This document shows, in pieces, positions 8,733 to 16,685 of a stretch of DNA of 22,991 nucleotides. Below the pieces are notes generated by a model, which saw only the letters and a program-made list of their open reading frames with translations, was not told the origin of the DNA and ran no database searches. Position numbers and translations under genes: made by a program. Positions within the stretch are counted from its first letter, which is position 1, and every line of letters starts with the position of its first letter. Source of the DNA: Merdiplasma sp905207905 (GTDB lineage Bacteria; Bacillota; Clostridia; Lachnospirales; Lachnospiraceae); contig CABRXX010000041.1 of NCBI GenBank assembly GCA_902475025.1, positions 1-22,991 of the forward strand, given 5' to 3'.

Positions 8733-9706
8733 GCCTCTTCACCCTTTCTCTTTTTCTTATGAGAGCGAAACACCTCTGACTGAACACCGATGGAAATCAG
8801 TACTAATGCTCCCATTACCACATTCTGCCACCAAGTATTTAAGCTTCCTGCATAGTTGAAAATAGTATTAATCACAGTAATAATGAAAATACCGAAAAAT
8901 GTTCCGCTGAACTTTCCTTCACCTCCAGAAAGTTTTACGCCGCCCAAAGCACACATGGCAATCGCTGTGGTCTCCCAACTGTTTCCTGCATTTGGCTGTG
9001 CTGTGTACAATCTTGCCGCCAGAAGAATGCCGGCAATTGATGCAAACAGTCCGCATAAGGTAAACGCTGCGATTTTAATTCTAGCCACTTTAAGCCCCAT
9101 CATTTTGGCAGCTTCTTCATTTCCGCCCACTGCATAAAGCGCCATTCCAAGCCTTGTATTCCTGGAAATATACATGCAGACAAAGGTAAACAAAACCAAC
9201 AAAATTACCAGAATATGGAATCCTGCAAAGGTCTTATTTCCCAGCATCTGCAGTGCCGGATTAGAAATAGAAACAGGTTTCTGATCTGAGATCAAAAGTA
9301 CCGCCCCCCGGATACCAAGCATCATAGCCAATGTAGCAATCCAGGAAGAAATGCGCATTTTTGCCACCATCAGCCCATTGACAAAACCACAGATCAGACC
9401 AACTGCTAAGCCTGCTGCAATTCCAAGAAGCGGATTCTGATTCCCAAGCATCCCCATCACTACACCGCTGAGCGCCAAAACAGATCCTACAGAAAGATCA
9501 ATCTGTCCGATCAAAATAACAAAAGTCAAACCAAGCGCCAAAAAGCCACCATCACTGGCACCTTTACGTGCCAGATTCATCAGAGACGGAAACGAAAAGA
9601 AATTTCTGCTTGAGAACGCAATACTTGCGAAAAAAACGAGTATTGCCAGCGCCAAAATTGCACTCTTCGAATCAAACCATTTATAAATTTTTTTTGCCTT
9701 ATTCAT
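8726..9706 (-). CDS. Sugar ABC transporter permease (RbsC/YjfF-like)
   Basis: A 326-residue integral membrane permease of the ribose/galactofuranose (CUT2) class, with roughly eight to ten hydrophobic helices. The hallmark segment IGQIDLSVGSVLALSG is present, as is TRLGMALYAVGGNEEAA, the cytoplasmic loop that meets the ATPase. It also resembles the second galactofuranose permease YjfF near its end (NTWWQNVVMG). The gene starts 12 bp after the first permease behind an AAGGGGGGA ribosome site. Its last bases overlap the dehydrogenase start. It should pair with the other permease as a heterodimer, since one ATPase gene serves both. Confidence 0.95.
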   Translation of the reverse strand: MNKAKKIYKWFDSKSAILALAILVFFASIAFSSRNFFSFPSLMNLARKGASDGGFLALGLTFVILIGQIDLSVGSVLALSGVVMGMLGNQNPLLGIAAGLAVGLICGFVNGLMVAKMRISSWIATLAMMLGIRGAVLLISDQKPVSISNPALQMLGNKTFAGFHILVILLVLFTFVCMYISRNTRLGMALYAVGGNEEAAKMMGLKVARIKIAAFTLCGLFASIAGILLAARLYTAQPNAGNSWETTAIAMCALGGVKLSGGEGKFSGTFFGIFIITVINTIFNYAGSLNTWWQNVVMGALVLISIGVQSEVFRSHKKKRKGEEAC

Positions 9707-9718
9707 CTTCGTCCCCCC

Positions 9719-10681
9719 TTATGATGCTTTTTCTCTCTGCAGATAAACTGCAAATACAATAATGATCGCCTTGAATATCTGCGCGTATTCATACGTAATA
9801 TTATTCATATTTACTGTAATATTGATCAGCTGCATAATCAACGCACCAACCACTGTGCCGAACACCTTCGCCCGTCCGCCGGACATACTGGTTCCTCCTA
9901 CCGCTACTGCGGCAATAGCGTCTAACTCTGCTAAAAGTCCCAATGAATTTCCGTCTGCCGCACCAATCTTAGCAGAGGCAAATACACCCGCAATAGCTGC
10001 AAAAGCTGCGCTGTAAACATAAACAAACATCAAAGTCTTCGCTGTACTGATACCCGCCAGCATGGAGGATCTTGGATTATCACCCACTGCCTGAATATGA
10101 CGGCCGAGAATTGTTTTTTCCAGAATAAACCAAGTCACTACTACAGAAATTACAATCGGAATCAATTGCACCGGAATTACTCCGGCAATCTTAGCAGAAC
10201 CCAGCAGCTTATAGCTCTCTGCAAGTTCTCCTTCAATATAGAAGATTTTTCCATCATTCATCAGCTGTGCCACACCGCGAATACCCATCAGAAGCGCCAG
10301 CGTAACAACCATTGCCTGAACCTTTAATTTTCCTATCATAAAACCTGCCAGCGCTCCAGAAAGGCAGCAGACTGCGATAGCTAAAAGAATAGCCGGTACC
10401 AGGCCGATCTTATCCAGCATCATACCGGAGATCACACCCCCCAGAGCCATCACAGCACCAACAGAGATATCAATTCCGCCGGTGGAAATGACCATTGTCA
10501 TTCCCATTCCTGTCAGGATAATTGTGCAGGTCTGACTGATAATATTCCACAAAGTTCCCATTTTAAAAAAGTTCGGAGTGATAAATAAGTTCAAAAGCAG
10601 CATCAGCGCCAGCAGGATAAATGCACTGTATTGTTTCAGCATAGCGATGACATCTTCCTTATTTCTTGCTGCACTATTCAT
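9719..10681 (-). CDS. Sugar ABC transporter permease (RbsC/YtfT-like)
   Basis: A 320-residue CUT2-class membrane permease. It carries STGGIDISVGAVMALGG, the class signature, and KIGAADGNSLGLLAELDAI, which closely resembles what I recall of E. coli YtfT of the galactofuranose transporter. The first residues overlap the end of the ATPase gene by 8 bases, so translation is probably coupled. With two different permeases, one double ATPase and one binding protein, the set has the composition of the YtfQ-YtfR-YtfT-YjfF system rather than of the single-permease ribose transporter. Furanose import is a reasonable but unproven prediction. Confidence 0.95.
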   Translation of the reverse strand: MNSAARNKEDVIAMLKQYSAFILLALMLLLNLFITPNFFKMGTLWNIISQTCTIILTGMGMTMVISTGGIDISVGAVMALGGVISGMMLDKIGLVPAILLAIAVCCLSGALAGFMIGKLKVQAMVVTLALLMGIRGVAQLMNDGKIFYIEGELAESYKLLGSAKIAGVIPVQLIPIVISVVVTWFILEKTILGRHIQAVGDNPRSSMLAGISTAKTLMFVYVYSAAFAAIAGVFASAKIGAADGNSLGLLAELDAIAAVAVGGTSMSGGRAKVFGTVVGALIMQLINITVNMNNITYEYAQIFKAIIIVFAVYLQREKAS

Positions 10682-12209
10682 TTAAGCCGCCCTCCTTTTC
10701 TAATTCTCCTGCCGCAGCAGCGATCGTTTCCATAATTGCATTTTGATTAATATCCAGTCCGCAAAGTTCTCCAAGCTTCTTTCCTTCTCGCATAACCACC
10801 ACGCGGTCACAGTTCCGCTCCAGCTCTGCAAGTTCAGAAGAAATCATCAGCACGCTGATTCCGTTTGATGCCAATTCCTGTATCAAAGTCTCAATCTCTG
10901 CCTTTGCCCCTACGTCAATCCCCCGAGTAGGTTCATCCATAATAATTAACTTAGGATTCATACAGATCCATCTAGCCAGCAGTACTTTCTGCTGATTTCC
11001 TCCGCTCAAGTTCCGAATCGCCTGATTTGGAGAAGGTGTTTTAATTTTCAGCCGCTTTATGTATTCATCTACAATTTCATTCTGTTTCTTTTTTGATACG
11101 ACACCGAATTTACTGATCTGCGGAAGCAATGCAATCGTCATGTTTTCCTTTACAGAAAGATGCGGAATAATACCCTCTACTTTTCTATCCTCAGTGCAGA
11201 AACCTATTCCTTTGTCAATACTATTTTTGGGAGATTTAAAATGAACCTGCTCATTCATCCAAATCACTTCGCCTTTATCTGGCTGCGTAGCGCCGAAAAG
11301 CACCTTTGCCAACTCTGTACGGCCAGAGCCTAACAGCCCTGCCAGTCCCAGTACTTCTCCCTTTTTAATATCAATTCCGATGCCATTTAAGCGCATCCCC
11401 TGTTCTATATGCTCCATTCTCACCAACTCCGGAGCATTCTGTAACTCATATTTACCCTTTGTACGCTCTAGTTTTTTCGCCTCACGGCCAATCATATAAG
11501 AAATCAGCTTCAGCTGATCAATTTCCTCAATACCAACCTCGCCAGACAACCGTCCATCTTTCAAAATTGTTACATGCTCGCAAATCTCAAAAATTTCATC
11601 CAGACGATGGCTAATAAAAATCACCGCGATTCCTTTTGCCTTCAATTTCCGGATAACATCAAAAAGAACCTGAACCTCCTTGGTATCCAGAGAAGAAGTT
11701 GCTTCATCCATGATCACCAATTTTGCATTGATAGAAATTGCACGGCCGATAGCCACCATCTGCTGAACAGCAGTTCCGTATGTCAAAAGCGGCGCAGTCA
11801 CATCTACATGAATTCCCAGATCCCTCAGCACCTTCTCCGTATCCTGAATCATTTTTTTACGATCCACTTTACCAAATTTATTAAGCGGTTCTCTTCCTAA
11901 ATACATATTCTCGTATACAGTCTGAAACGGCACCAGATTCAGTTCCTGATAAATCGTGCTGATGCCTTCCTTCTGAGCTTCAATTGCCGTTTTCGGATTG
12001 ATTTCCCGCCCATCAAAAATAATGGTTCCTTCATCTTTCTGATAAATTCCCGTCAATGTCTTAATCAAAGTAGATTTTCCTGCACCGTTTTCTCCCATCA
12101 GCGCATGTACTTCTCCCTTTGCAACAGAAAAGTTCACGCCTTGGAGTGCGCGAACACCGGGAAAATTCTTTACAATCCCTTTCATTTCCAGTAGTAATTC
12201 TCTGCCCAT
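10674..12209 (-). CDS. Sugar ABC transporter ATP-binding protein, two ABC domains (RbsA/MglA/YtfR type)
   Basis: A 511-residue tandem ATPase that powers the two adjacent permeases. Domain 1 has a full Walker A, GENGAGKST at 39-47, and Walker B ending D168-E169; its signature region is the altered LTYGTAVQQ (142-150). Domain 2 has a degenerate Walker A, GLLGSGR at 291-297, a normal signature LSGGNQQ (401-407) and Walker B with D425-E426. One intact and one degenerate site is the normal state in this family, so this is not decay. The start has AGGAGAG upstream. It is separated from the binding-protein gene by a strong stem-loop, which probably lowers its expression relative to that gene. Confidence 0.96.
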   Translation of the reverse strand: MGRELLLEMKGIVKNFPGVRALQGVNFSVAKGEVHALMGENGAGKSTLIKTLTGIYQKDEGTIIFDGREINPKTAIEAQKEGISTIYQELNLVPFQTVYENMYLGREPLNKFGKVDRKKMIQDTEKVLRDLGIHVDVTAPLLTYGTAVQQMVAIGRAISINAKLVIMDEATSSLDTKEVQVLFDVIRKLKAKGIAVIFISHRLDEIFEICEHVTILKDGRLSGEVGIEEIDQLKLISYMIGREAKKLERTKGKYELQNAPELVRMEHIEQGMRLNGIGIDIKKGEVLGLAGLLGSGRTELAKVLFGATQPDKGEVIWMNEQVHFKSPKNSIDKGIGFCTEDRKVEGIIPHLSVKENMTIALLPQISKFGVVSKKKQNEIVDEYIKRLKIKTPSPNQAIRNLSGGNQQKVLLARWICMNPKLIIMDEPTRGIDVGAKAEIETLIQELASNGISVLMISSELAELERNCDRVVVMREGKKLGELCGLDINQNAIMETIAAAAGELEKEGGLNE

Positions 12210-12234
12210 ATATCTTCTCTCCTAAATTTAATAA

Positions 12235-12272
12235 ACGGCCATTTCCATAAACTGTACTATAGAAATGGCCGT
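12235..12272 (-). terminator. Stem-loop between binding-protein and ATPase genes (attenuating or mRNA-stabilising)
   Basis: A perfect 11-bp inverted repeat, ACGGCCATTTC at 12235-12245 and its complement at 12262-12272, with a 16-base loop. On the transcribed strand the stem is followed by TTTATTAAATTT, only moderately U-rich. It stands 46 bases after the binding-protein stop and 25 bases before the ATPase start. Partial termination, or protection of the upstream mRNA so that binding protein is made in excess, are both plausible; such hairpins are common in ABC operons. Confidence 0.7.
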
Positions 12273-12318
12273 CAATTATTTGCATTTTATCACATTATGA
12301 TACAGATCCTATATCGAA

Positions 12319-13287
12319 TTAGAAACCTGCCTCTACAGAAGCGTTGTCGATGGTGTACAAAGTATCTGCATTTGTGATTTCTGCCGGCACTTCTTCTCCA
12401 GCCTCCAGCTTTGCAATCGTTTCAAATGCAATCGGTCCAAACAGCGGCGAGCAGGAGCAAGAGCACAACTGCTTACCTGCCAGAATTGCTTCCATAGCTG
12501 CAGCGGGACCGTCGATACCGCCAACCTTGATATCTTCACCAGGAACGTATCCGGCTGCTTCGATAGCCTTGATTGCGCCAAGTGCCATATCATCATTGTG
12601 AGCAAATACATAATCAATTTCATCACCCTGAGCCTGAAGAATATTCTCCATAACTTCCTGGCCTTTATCCATTACGTAATCTGCAACCTGGTCAGCTACA
12701 ACAACCATCTCAGTTCCTTCGATAGCCTTCATAAAGCCTTCCTGACGATCAATTGTAGAGGTAGCACCTTGAGTTCCCTGAAGAATTACTACATTACCTT
12801 TTCCACCGCCATCTTCCAGGAACAATTTTGCAACCTGTTCTGCCTCCCATACGAAGTCAGACATAATAGCTGTCGTATACTCGGATCCAGCAGTTCCATT
12901 AACACCACGGTCTACCAAAATTACCGGAATACCACTGTCCATAGCAGATTTGAGAGCTGCCTGCAGGCCATCCTCTTCCTGAGGAGCTACAACCAGGTAA
13001 TCAATTCCCTGTGCTACCATATCTTCGATATCAGAAGCTTGTTTTGCAATATCTGCACCCGCATCCGTATAGATAAAGTTTACTCCATACTCTTCTGCTG
13101 TTGCCTGCATACTGTCAGTCTCTGCAATTCTCCAGCTATTCTGGTTATCACACTGTGAGAAGCCAACCGTAAGACCTTTCAGCACACTCATATCAACATC
13201 AGAAGCTTCCTCTGCAAATGCAGCTGCAGGAAACAAGGCTGCGCCCATAACACCAACCAATACCAATGACATCATTTTTCTTTTCAT
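12319..13287 (-). CDS. Sugar ABC transporter substrate-binding protein (YtfQ-like, periplasmic-binding type 1 fold)
   Basis: A 322-residue binding protein. Residues 1-25 form a signal peptide (MKRK, hydrophobic stretch, cut after AFA at A25). No lipobox cysteine is present, which is unusual for a Gram-positive binding protein. Mature blocks GFSQ...SWRIAET, ILQGTQGATSTIDR, AHNDDMALGAIKAI and GGIDG match, from memory, E. coli YtfQ, the galactofuranose-binding protein. A Cys-rich CSCSCS run occupies residues 275-280 near the expected ligand-binding hinge. It is first in the transport operon, after a strong AAGGAGG site and its own promoter. The substrate is inferred to be a furanose sugar or small glycoside. 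Confidence 0.94.
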   Translation of the reverse strand: MKRKMMSLVLVGVMGAALFPAAAFAEEASDVDMSVLKGLTVGFSQCDNQNSWRIAETDSMQATAEEYGVNFIYTDAGADIAKQASDIEDMVAQGIDYLVVAPQEEDGLQAALKSAMDSGIPVILVDRGVNGTAGSEYTTAIMSDFVWEAEQVAKLFLEDGGGKGNVVILQGTQGATSTIDRQEGFMKAIEGTEMVVVADQVADYVMDKGQEVMENILQAQGDEIDYVFAHNDDMALGAIKAIEAAGYVPGEDIKVGGIDGPAAAMEAILAGKQLCSCSCSPLFGPIAFETIAKLEAGEEVPAEITNADTLYTIDNASVEAGF

Positions 13288-13330
13288 TTACTAATCCTCC
13301 TTATTTTTGTCCGTTCTTTTTCCCGGAACA

Positions 13331-13374
13331 GTCAACTACTGTCCAGCTAAGATATTGTCATTATAACAGTTGAC
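13331..13374. promoter_or_regulatory. Dyad GTCAACT...AGTTGAC around the -10 and start site
   Basis: A perfect 7-bp inverted repeat, GTCAACT at 13331-13337 and AGTTGAC at 13368-13374, extendable by one more pair after a mismatch. The 30-base gap contains the proposed -10 box and the transcription start. It could be a repressor operator or a leader fold, or chance; evidence is the repeat alone. Confidence 0.35.
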
Positions 13375-13388
13375 AGGAGGTTTTTGAA
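13360..13388 (-). promoter_or_regulatory. Promoter of the sugar transport and catabolic operon
   Basis: On the minus strand, -10 TATAAT (13360-13365, perfect) and -35 TTCAAA (13383-13388, 4 of 6) are 17 bp apart. The start would fall near 13353, giving a leader of about 66 bases to the binding-protein ATG. The weak -35 fits a promoter that depends on an activator bound just upstream. Confidence 0.65.
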
Positions 13389-13391
13389 TAA

Positions 13392-13418
13392 AATATTTAA
13401 CAATTTTCTTTAAATATT
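13392..13418. promoter_or_regulatory. Perfect 9-bp inverted repeat abutting the -35, probable response-regulator operator
   Basis: AATATTTAA (13392-13400), nine bases, then TTAAATATT (13410-13418). It lies 3 bp upstream of the proposed -35 on the minus strand, the usual place for an AraC-type activator. The regulator gene is the next gene upstream. Arms are pure A/T, so chance is possible. Confidence 0.5.
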
Positions 13419-13471
13419 CTCTTCTCTTCTTTTTGTTCTGTTTGTATTTTTCTTTTTTCACTAATTAAAAA

Positions 13472-14653
13472 TTATTTTTCGTCATTTTTACCAAATGAAT
13501 TCCGAAAAGATGTGGGAGATTCACCGTAAATATTTTTAAAAACAGTACTAAAATAGGTCGCGTTGGCAAAACCGCAGGCTTGAGCAATCTCATAATTTTT
13601 CATCTCCGTCTTCTGCAAAAGCTGCCTAGCATACTCCATGCGAATACTAGTTAAATATTCGATAAAGGTCTTTCCAGTTTCCTTCTTTAGCAACATACTT
13701 AGGTAAGAAGGACTAATATAAGCATATTTAGCTACATCCGCCATCAAAAGATTCTCATTTCCATATTCCTGATTCATAAACTGAATCGCCCTTTTCAAAC
13801 CAGTCTGCGGATGGGACTTCGCAAAACATCTTCCTAAATTTAGGCTATATTCCTTCAACTCAGCCAAAATCTCTGCCCTCTTTCCTCTGGAAATGATTCG
13901 ATGATAATGTTCCATTGGCTTTCCTTGTACTTCCTGTATCTCTTCTTTCACATCAGCTGACGCTTTTACCAATGATTCAAAAATACTGGTAACAATCAAA
14001 ATCAGATGCATATGAGATATAACATTCCTGTTACCCAGTTCTTCATACAGTTTCTCCCATTCCTGTTCGATTTCTTCCTGATTGCCTCCTGTTACAGCCC
14101 GTACCAGATTTTGTTTATCATAATTTGTAAAATTTAAACTGTCTGCCGAAGCATTTTTCACATCTGTAATTCGCTCGCATTCTTCCGCATACTCCATTTT
14201 TGCCGCTTCCTGCTCATTATAATACTGTTCTTCCAGTTCTTTTAATTTTCTGTATTCCAGAAGCGCACTGTTCTCTTCATTCAATCCATCGTTTAATTCT
14301 TTTAAAATCTTTTCCACTTGTTCAATCTGAATGGGCTTTAAGATATATTCAGCAGCCCCTACCTTCAATGCGCGCCTGGCATAGTCAAATTCATCATAGC
14401 CACTGATAAATACGATCCGGATCTTCGGATCCCATTCGTGAATTTTCTCCGCCATTGTCAATCCATCCATCTGGGCCATCCGAATATCTGTCAACACAAC
14501 CTCCGGTTGAAGCTTCAGCACCAATTCCAGTCCTTCTTTTCCATTATCCGCTTCTCCAGCCACTGTAAATCCCAGCTTTTCCCAAGGTATTACCTTTATT
14601 AGACCATTCCGAAGCAAATCCTCATCCTCTACAATCACTACTTTCCAATTCAT
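13472..14653 (-). CDS. Response regulator, receiver plus AraC-type HTH (YesN family)
   Basis: A 393-residue response regulator. I place the start at the ATG at 14653, because AAGGAGG lies 7 bases before it; an in-frame ATG seven codons earlier (14674) would put that site inside the gene. The receiver has the acidic pocket VEDED, phosphoacceptor D56 in LTDIRM and K106 in LKPIQ. A variable linker of about 140 residues follows. The last 100 or so residues are a two-helix-turn-helix AraC domain (DVAKYAYISPSYLS and EIAQACGFANATYFS). It overlaps the kinase gene by 32 bases. It is inferred to activate the downstream sugar operon and perhaps its own. Confidence 0.95.
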   Translation of the reverse strand: MNWKVVIVEDEDLLRNGLIKVIPWEKLGFTVAGEADNGKEGLELVLKLQPEVVLTDIRMAQMDGLTMAEKIHEWDPKIRIVFISGYDEFDYARRALKVGAAEYILKPIQIEQVEKILKELNDGLNEENSALLEYRKLKELEEQYYNEQEAAKMEYAEECERITDVKNASADSLNFTNYDKQNLVRAVTGGNQEEIEQEWEKLYEELGNRNVISHMHLILIVTSIFESLVKASADVKEEIQEVQGKPMEHYHRIISRGKRAEILAELKEYSLNLGRCFAKSHPQTGLKRAIQFMNQEYGNENLLMADVAKYAYISPSYLSMLLKKETGKTFIEYLTSIRMEYARQLLQKTEMKNYEIAQACGFANATYFSTVFKNIYGESPTSFRNSFGKNDEK

Positions 14654-16430
14654 TTGTATTTCCTCCTTGTACACATTGATGCTTTGGCAATACCACCGTC
14701 ACCTGCGTTCCCTCTCCTATTTTACTCTGAAAATGCAGTCCATACTGCTCGCCATAACAGGTCTGTATCCTCTGCTGCACATTAATCACCCCATAGGAAC
14801 TGCTATCATACTCAATTCCCTTTTTCATCATCTGTTCCAATTCTTTTAACTTTTCAGCACTCATTCCCTTTCCCGTATCTGTCACATAAAAAAGAAGCAT
14901 ATCTTCCTTCTCTTCTGCTGTGATACTGATCATTCCCCGTTGTCCTTTTTCCTTGATCCCATGATAAATCCCATTCTCCACCAATGGCTGCAAAATCATT
15001 TTCAGACAGCTGCAGCTGTAAAGTTCTGCCGGAACCTCAATCTTATAATCGAGATATTTTTCATAGCGCTTTTTCTGTATTAAAATGTAATTCTCAACGT
15101 GGCGTAGTTCTTCCTCTACTGTAATAAACATTTTTCCACCGCTTAAACTAATGCGAAAGAAAATACTCAGAGAATTAATCATCTCACCTACTTGGCTAAT
15201 TTCACCAGCTCTTGCCATCCAATTGATGGAATCCAGCGTATTATAGAGAAAATGCGGATTAATCTGCGCCTGCAGCGCTTTCAGTTCTGCTCTTCTTAAT
15301 TTCTCCTGTGCTTTCTTTTGCTCCTGCACCAAAATTTTCAGCTCATTTGCCATGTGGTTAAACGAAACTGCCAGTGCTCCCATTTCATCATTTCGGTTGC
15401 TCTCTACATGAACCTCCAGATTGCCGTGTTCCATATTTTTCATTGCCGTTCGGATATCGCGCACTGGCCGGGACACTCCGTTTGACACTGAAATAGCCAA
15501 AACAACTGAAAGACAAATACAGATAACACTCACGGCCAGCAACATGCCTTTCATCATATTCAGCTGCTCGTAAATCACCTGTTCCGGAATCATACCCACA
15601 ATCTTCCAGCCGGCAATATCCAACGCCATTCCGGAAATCAGATACCCATTTCCGCCAATATCTGCCGTTGCCGTTCCCGACTTTTCTATTTCTTTTTCCG
15701 AAAACCACCGCTTTACACCCTCTAAAACAGAAAGATCTGCCTCTTTATCCATATCTGTATACAACATCTGGTTTCTTTCATCCAGCAATATCAATGTACC
15801 GTCAAACCCCATCCCCTCCTGAGCAATCTGTCGAAGATTCTCCATGGAAATATCAAGCACCACAGCCCCCATAAACTCATAAGAAGCGCGATCAATCACC
15901 GGATATCTCAAAGAAATCATATAGGAATCAAGGTCTCGTATAATAAAGGACCCCTCTCCAAAACATGACCAGATAGAACTTTTCGTCTTTTTTAGCTCTT
16001 GATACCATTCTTCCCTGCGGAAATCTTTCTGGAGCATGGAAGAAAAAGCAGATCGGTATTGTGCTCCATTCTCTCCAACTACATAGATTCCGTCGATATT
16101 CGGAGTATACCGTTTTATATCCCAAAGTTTTGCATTCAAATCCATCCTCTGCCTATAAAGTTCCTGGCTTGTACCAGGAAGCGGCTTCCTCAATGCCTTC
16201 TGAAGTTCCGAATCTTTGGCTACCAAATGGGCCACCTCTTCCGCCTCATGCAGGATATTATAGGTATCAAGATTGATTTTCCCCATAATATTTTCCATGG
16301 ATTCTACCGCAAGCCGCGTGGTATTCTGCATTGCAATCTGATAAAATACGCCCAGACAAACAGACATGATCAATACCACCAGCAAAAAATACCGCAAACG
16401 CTTCCTCAGCGTAGTTATCTGCTCTTTCAT
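14622..16430 (-). CDS. Sensor histidine kinase (YesM family, extracellular Cache-like sensor)
   Basis: A 602-residue membrane kinase. Transmembrane helix 1 covers about 14-34. An extracellular sensor of roughly 250 residues, with the look of a double Cache domain, follows. Helix 2 is at about 294-315, and a HAMP linker follows to about 365. The phosphoacceptor is H393 in AQINPHFLYNTLD, the His_kinase family motif. The ATP-binding part has N486 in LVENGIYHG and DTGKGM at 518-523. This family detects extracellular carbohydrates or the state of their binding proteins. It is the first gene of the two-component unit, with an AAGGGG ribosome site, and is inferred to signal to the overlapping response regulator. 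Confidence 0.95.
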   Translation of the reverse strand: MKEQITTLRKRLRYFLLVVLIMSVCLGVFYQIAMQNTTRLAVESMENIMGKINLDTYNILHEAEEVAHLVAKDSELQKALRKPLPGTSQELYRQRMDLNAKLWDIKRYTPNIDGIYVVGENGAQYRSAFSSMLQKDFRREEWYQELKKTKSSIWSCFGEGSFIIRDLDSYMISLRYPVIDRASYEFMGAVVLDISMENLRQIAQEGMGFDGTLILLDERNQMLYTDMDKEADLSVLEGVKRWFSEKEIEKSGTATADIGGNGYLISGMALDIAGWKIVGMIPEQVIYEQLNMMKGMLLAVSVICICLSVVLAISVSNGVSRPVRDIRTAMKNMEHGNLEVHVESNRNDEMGALAVSFNHMANELKILVQEQKKAQEKLRRAELKALQAQINPHFLYNTLDSINWMARAGEISQVGEMINSLSIFFRISLSGGKMFITVEEELRHVENYILIQKKRYEKYLDYKIEVPAELYSCSCLKMILQPLVENGIYHGIKEKGQRGMISITAEEKEDMLLFYVTDTGKGMSAEKLKELEQMMKKGIEYDSSSYGVINVQQRIQTCYGEQYGLHFQSKIGEGTQVTVVLPKHQCVQGGNTNELESSDCRG

Positions 16431-16509
16431 GTAATATGCCCCTTCCCCGTATTACTGCGTTATTCTTTTGATGCTCCGAAACACAAAAGAAATCTATATG
16501 ATGAACTCA

Positions 16510-16538
16510 ATGATATCTGAAAAGAACGCAATATTCAA
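16510..16538 (-). promoter_or_regulatory. Promoter of the two-component system genes
   Basis: On the minus strand, -35 TTGAAT (16533-16538, 4 of 6) and -10 TATCAT (16510-16515, 5 of 6) are 17 bp apart. A leader of about 70 bases precedes the kinase ATG at 16430. Confidence 0.55.
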
Positions 16539-16543
16539 GAAAT

Positions 16544-16559
16544 TAAATATAAATATTTA
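16544..16559. promoter_or_regulatory. Inverted repeat TAAATAT-AA-ATATTTA upstream of the kinase promoter
   Basis: Seven-base arms (16544-16550 and 16553-16559), 5 bp upstream of the proposed -35. The half-site TTAAATAT/ATATTTAA also forms the repeat at the sugar-operon promoter, so it could be an autoregulatory site. The spacing differs (2 versus 9) and the DNA is very AT-rich, so confidence is low. Confidence 0.35.
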
Positions 16560-16604
16560 CCAAATAGATCGGTCAATTTTATCCGCCTTCTGCACAATAA
16601 TACT

Positions 16605-16665
16605 CAAAAAAGAAAAACAGCAATCACCAGTTATGATATAATAACATAAAACTGGCAATTTGCTG
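16605..16665 (-). terminator. Rho-independent terminator of the ylxM-trmD operon
   Basis: On the minus strand, CAGCAA...TTGCCAGTTTTATG pairs with CATAACTGG...TTGCTG (arms 16645-16665 and 16618-16635). The stem is then followed by TTTTTCTTTTTT. It lies 21 bases after the trmD stop and separates the housekeeping operon from the sugar locus. Confidence 0.88.
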
Positions 16666-16685
16666 CTTGAACCTTTCCTCTATTT

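Noticed and set aside
13370..13398. TTGACA on the plus strand as a promoter
   Set aside because: No good -10 lies 16-18 bp downstream and no plus-strand gene follows; the match arises from the dyad arm AGTTGAC.
14654..14674. Upstream ATG for the response regulator
   Set aside because: It would place the AAGGAGG ribosome site inside the coding region and add seven residues before the normal receiver start.
16516..16538. Catabolite (CcpA) cre site near the kinase promoter
   Set aside because: TTGCGTTCTTTTCA only matches part of the cre consensus; the adenines of the left half are missing.
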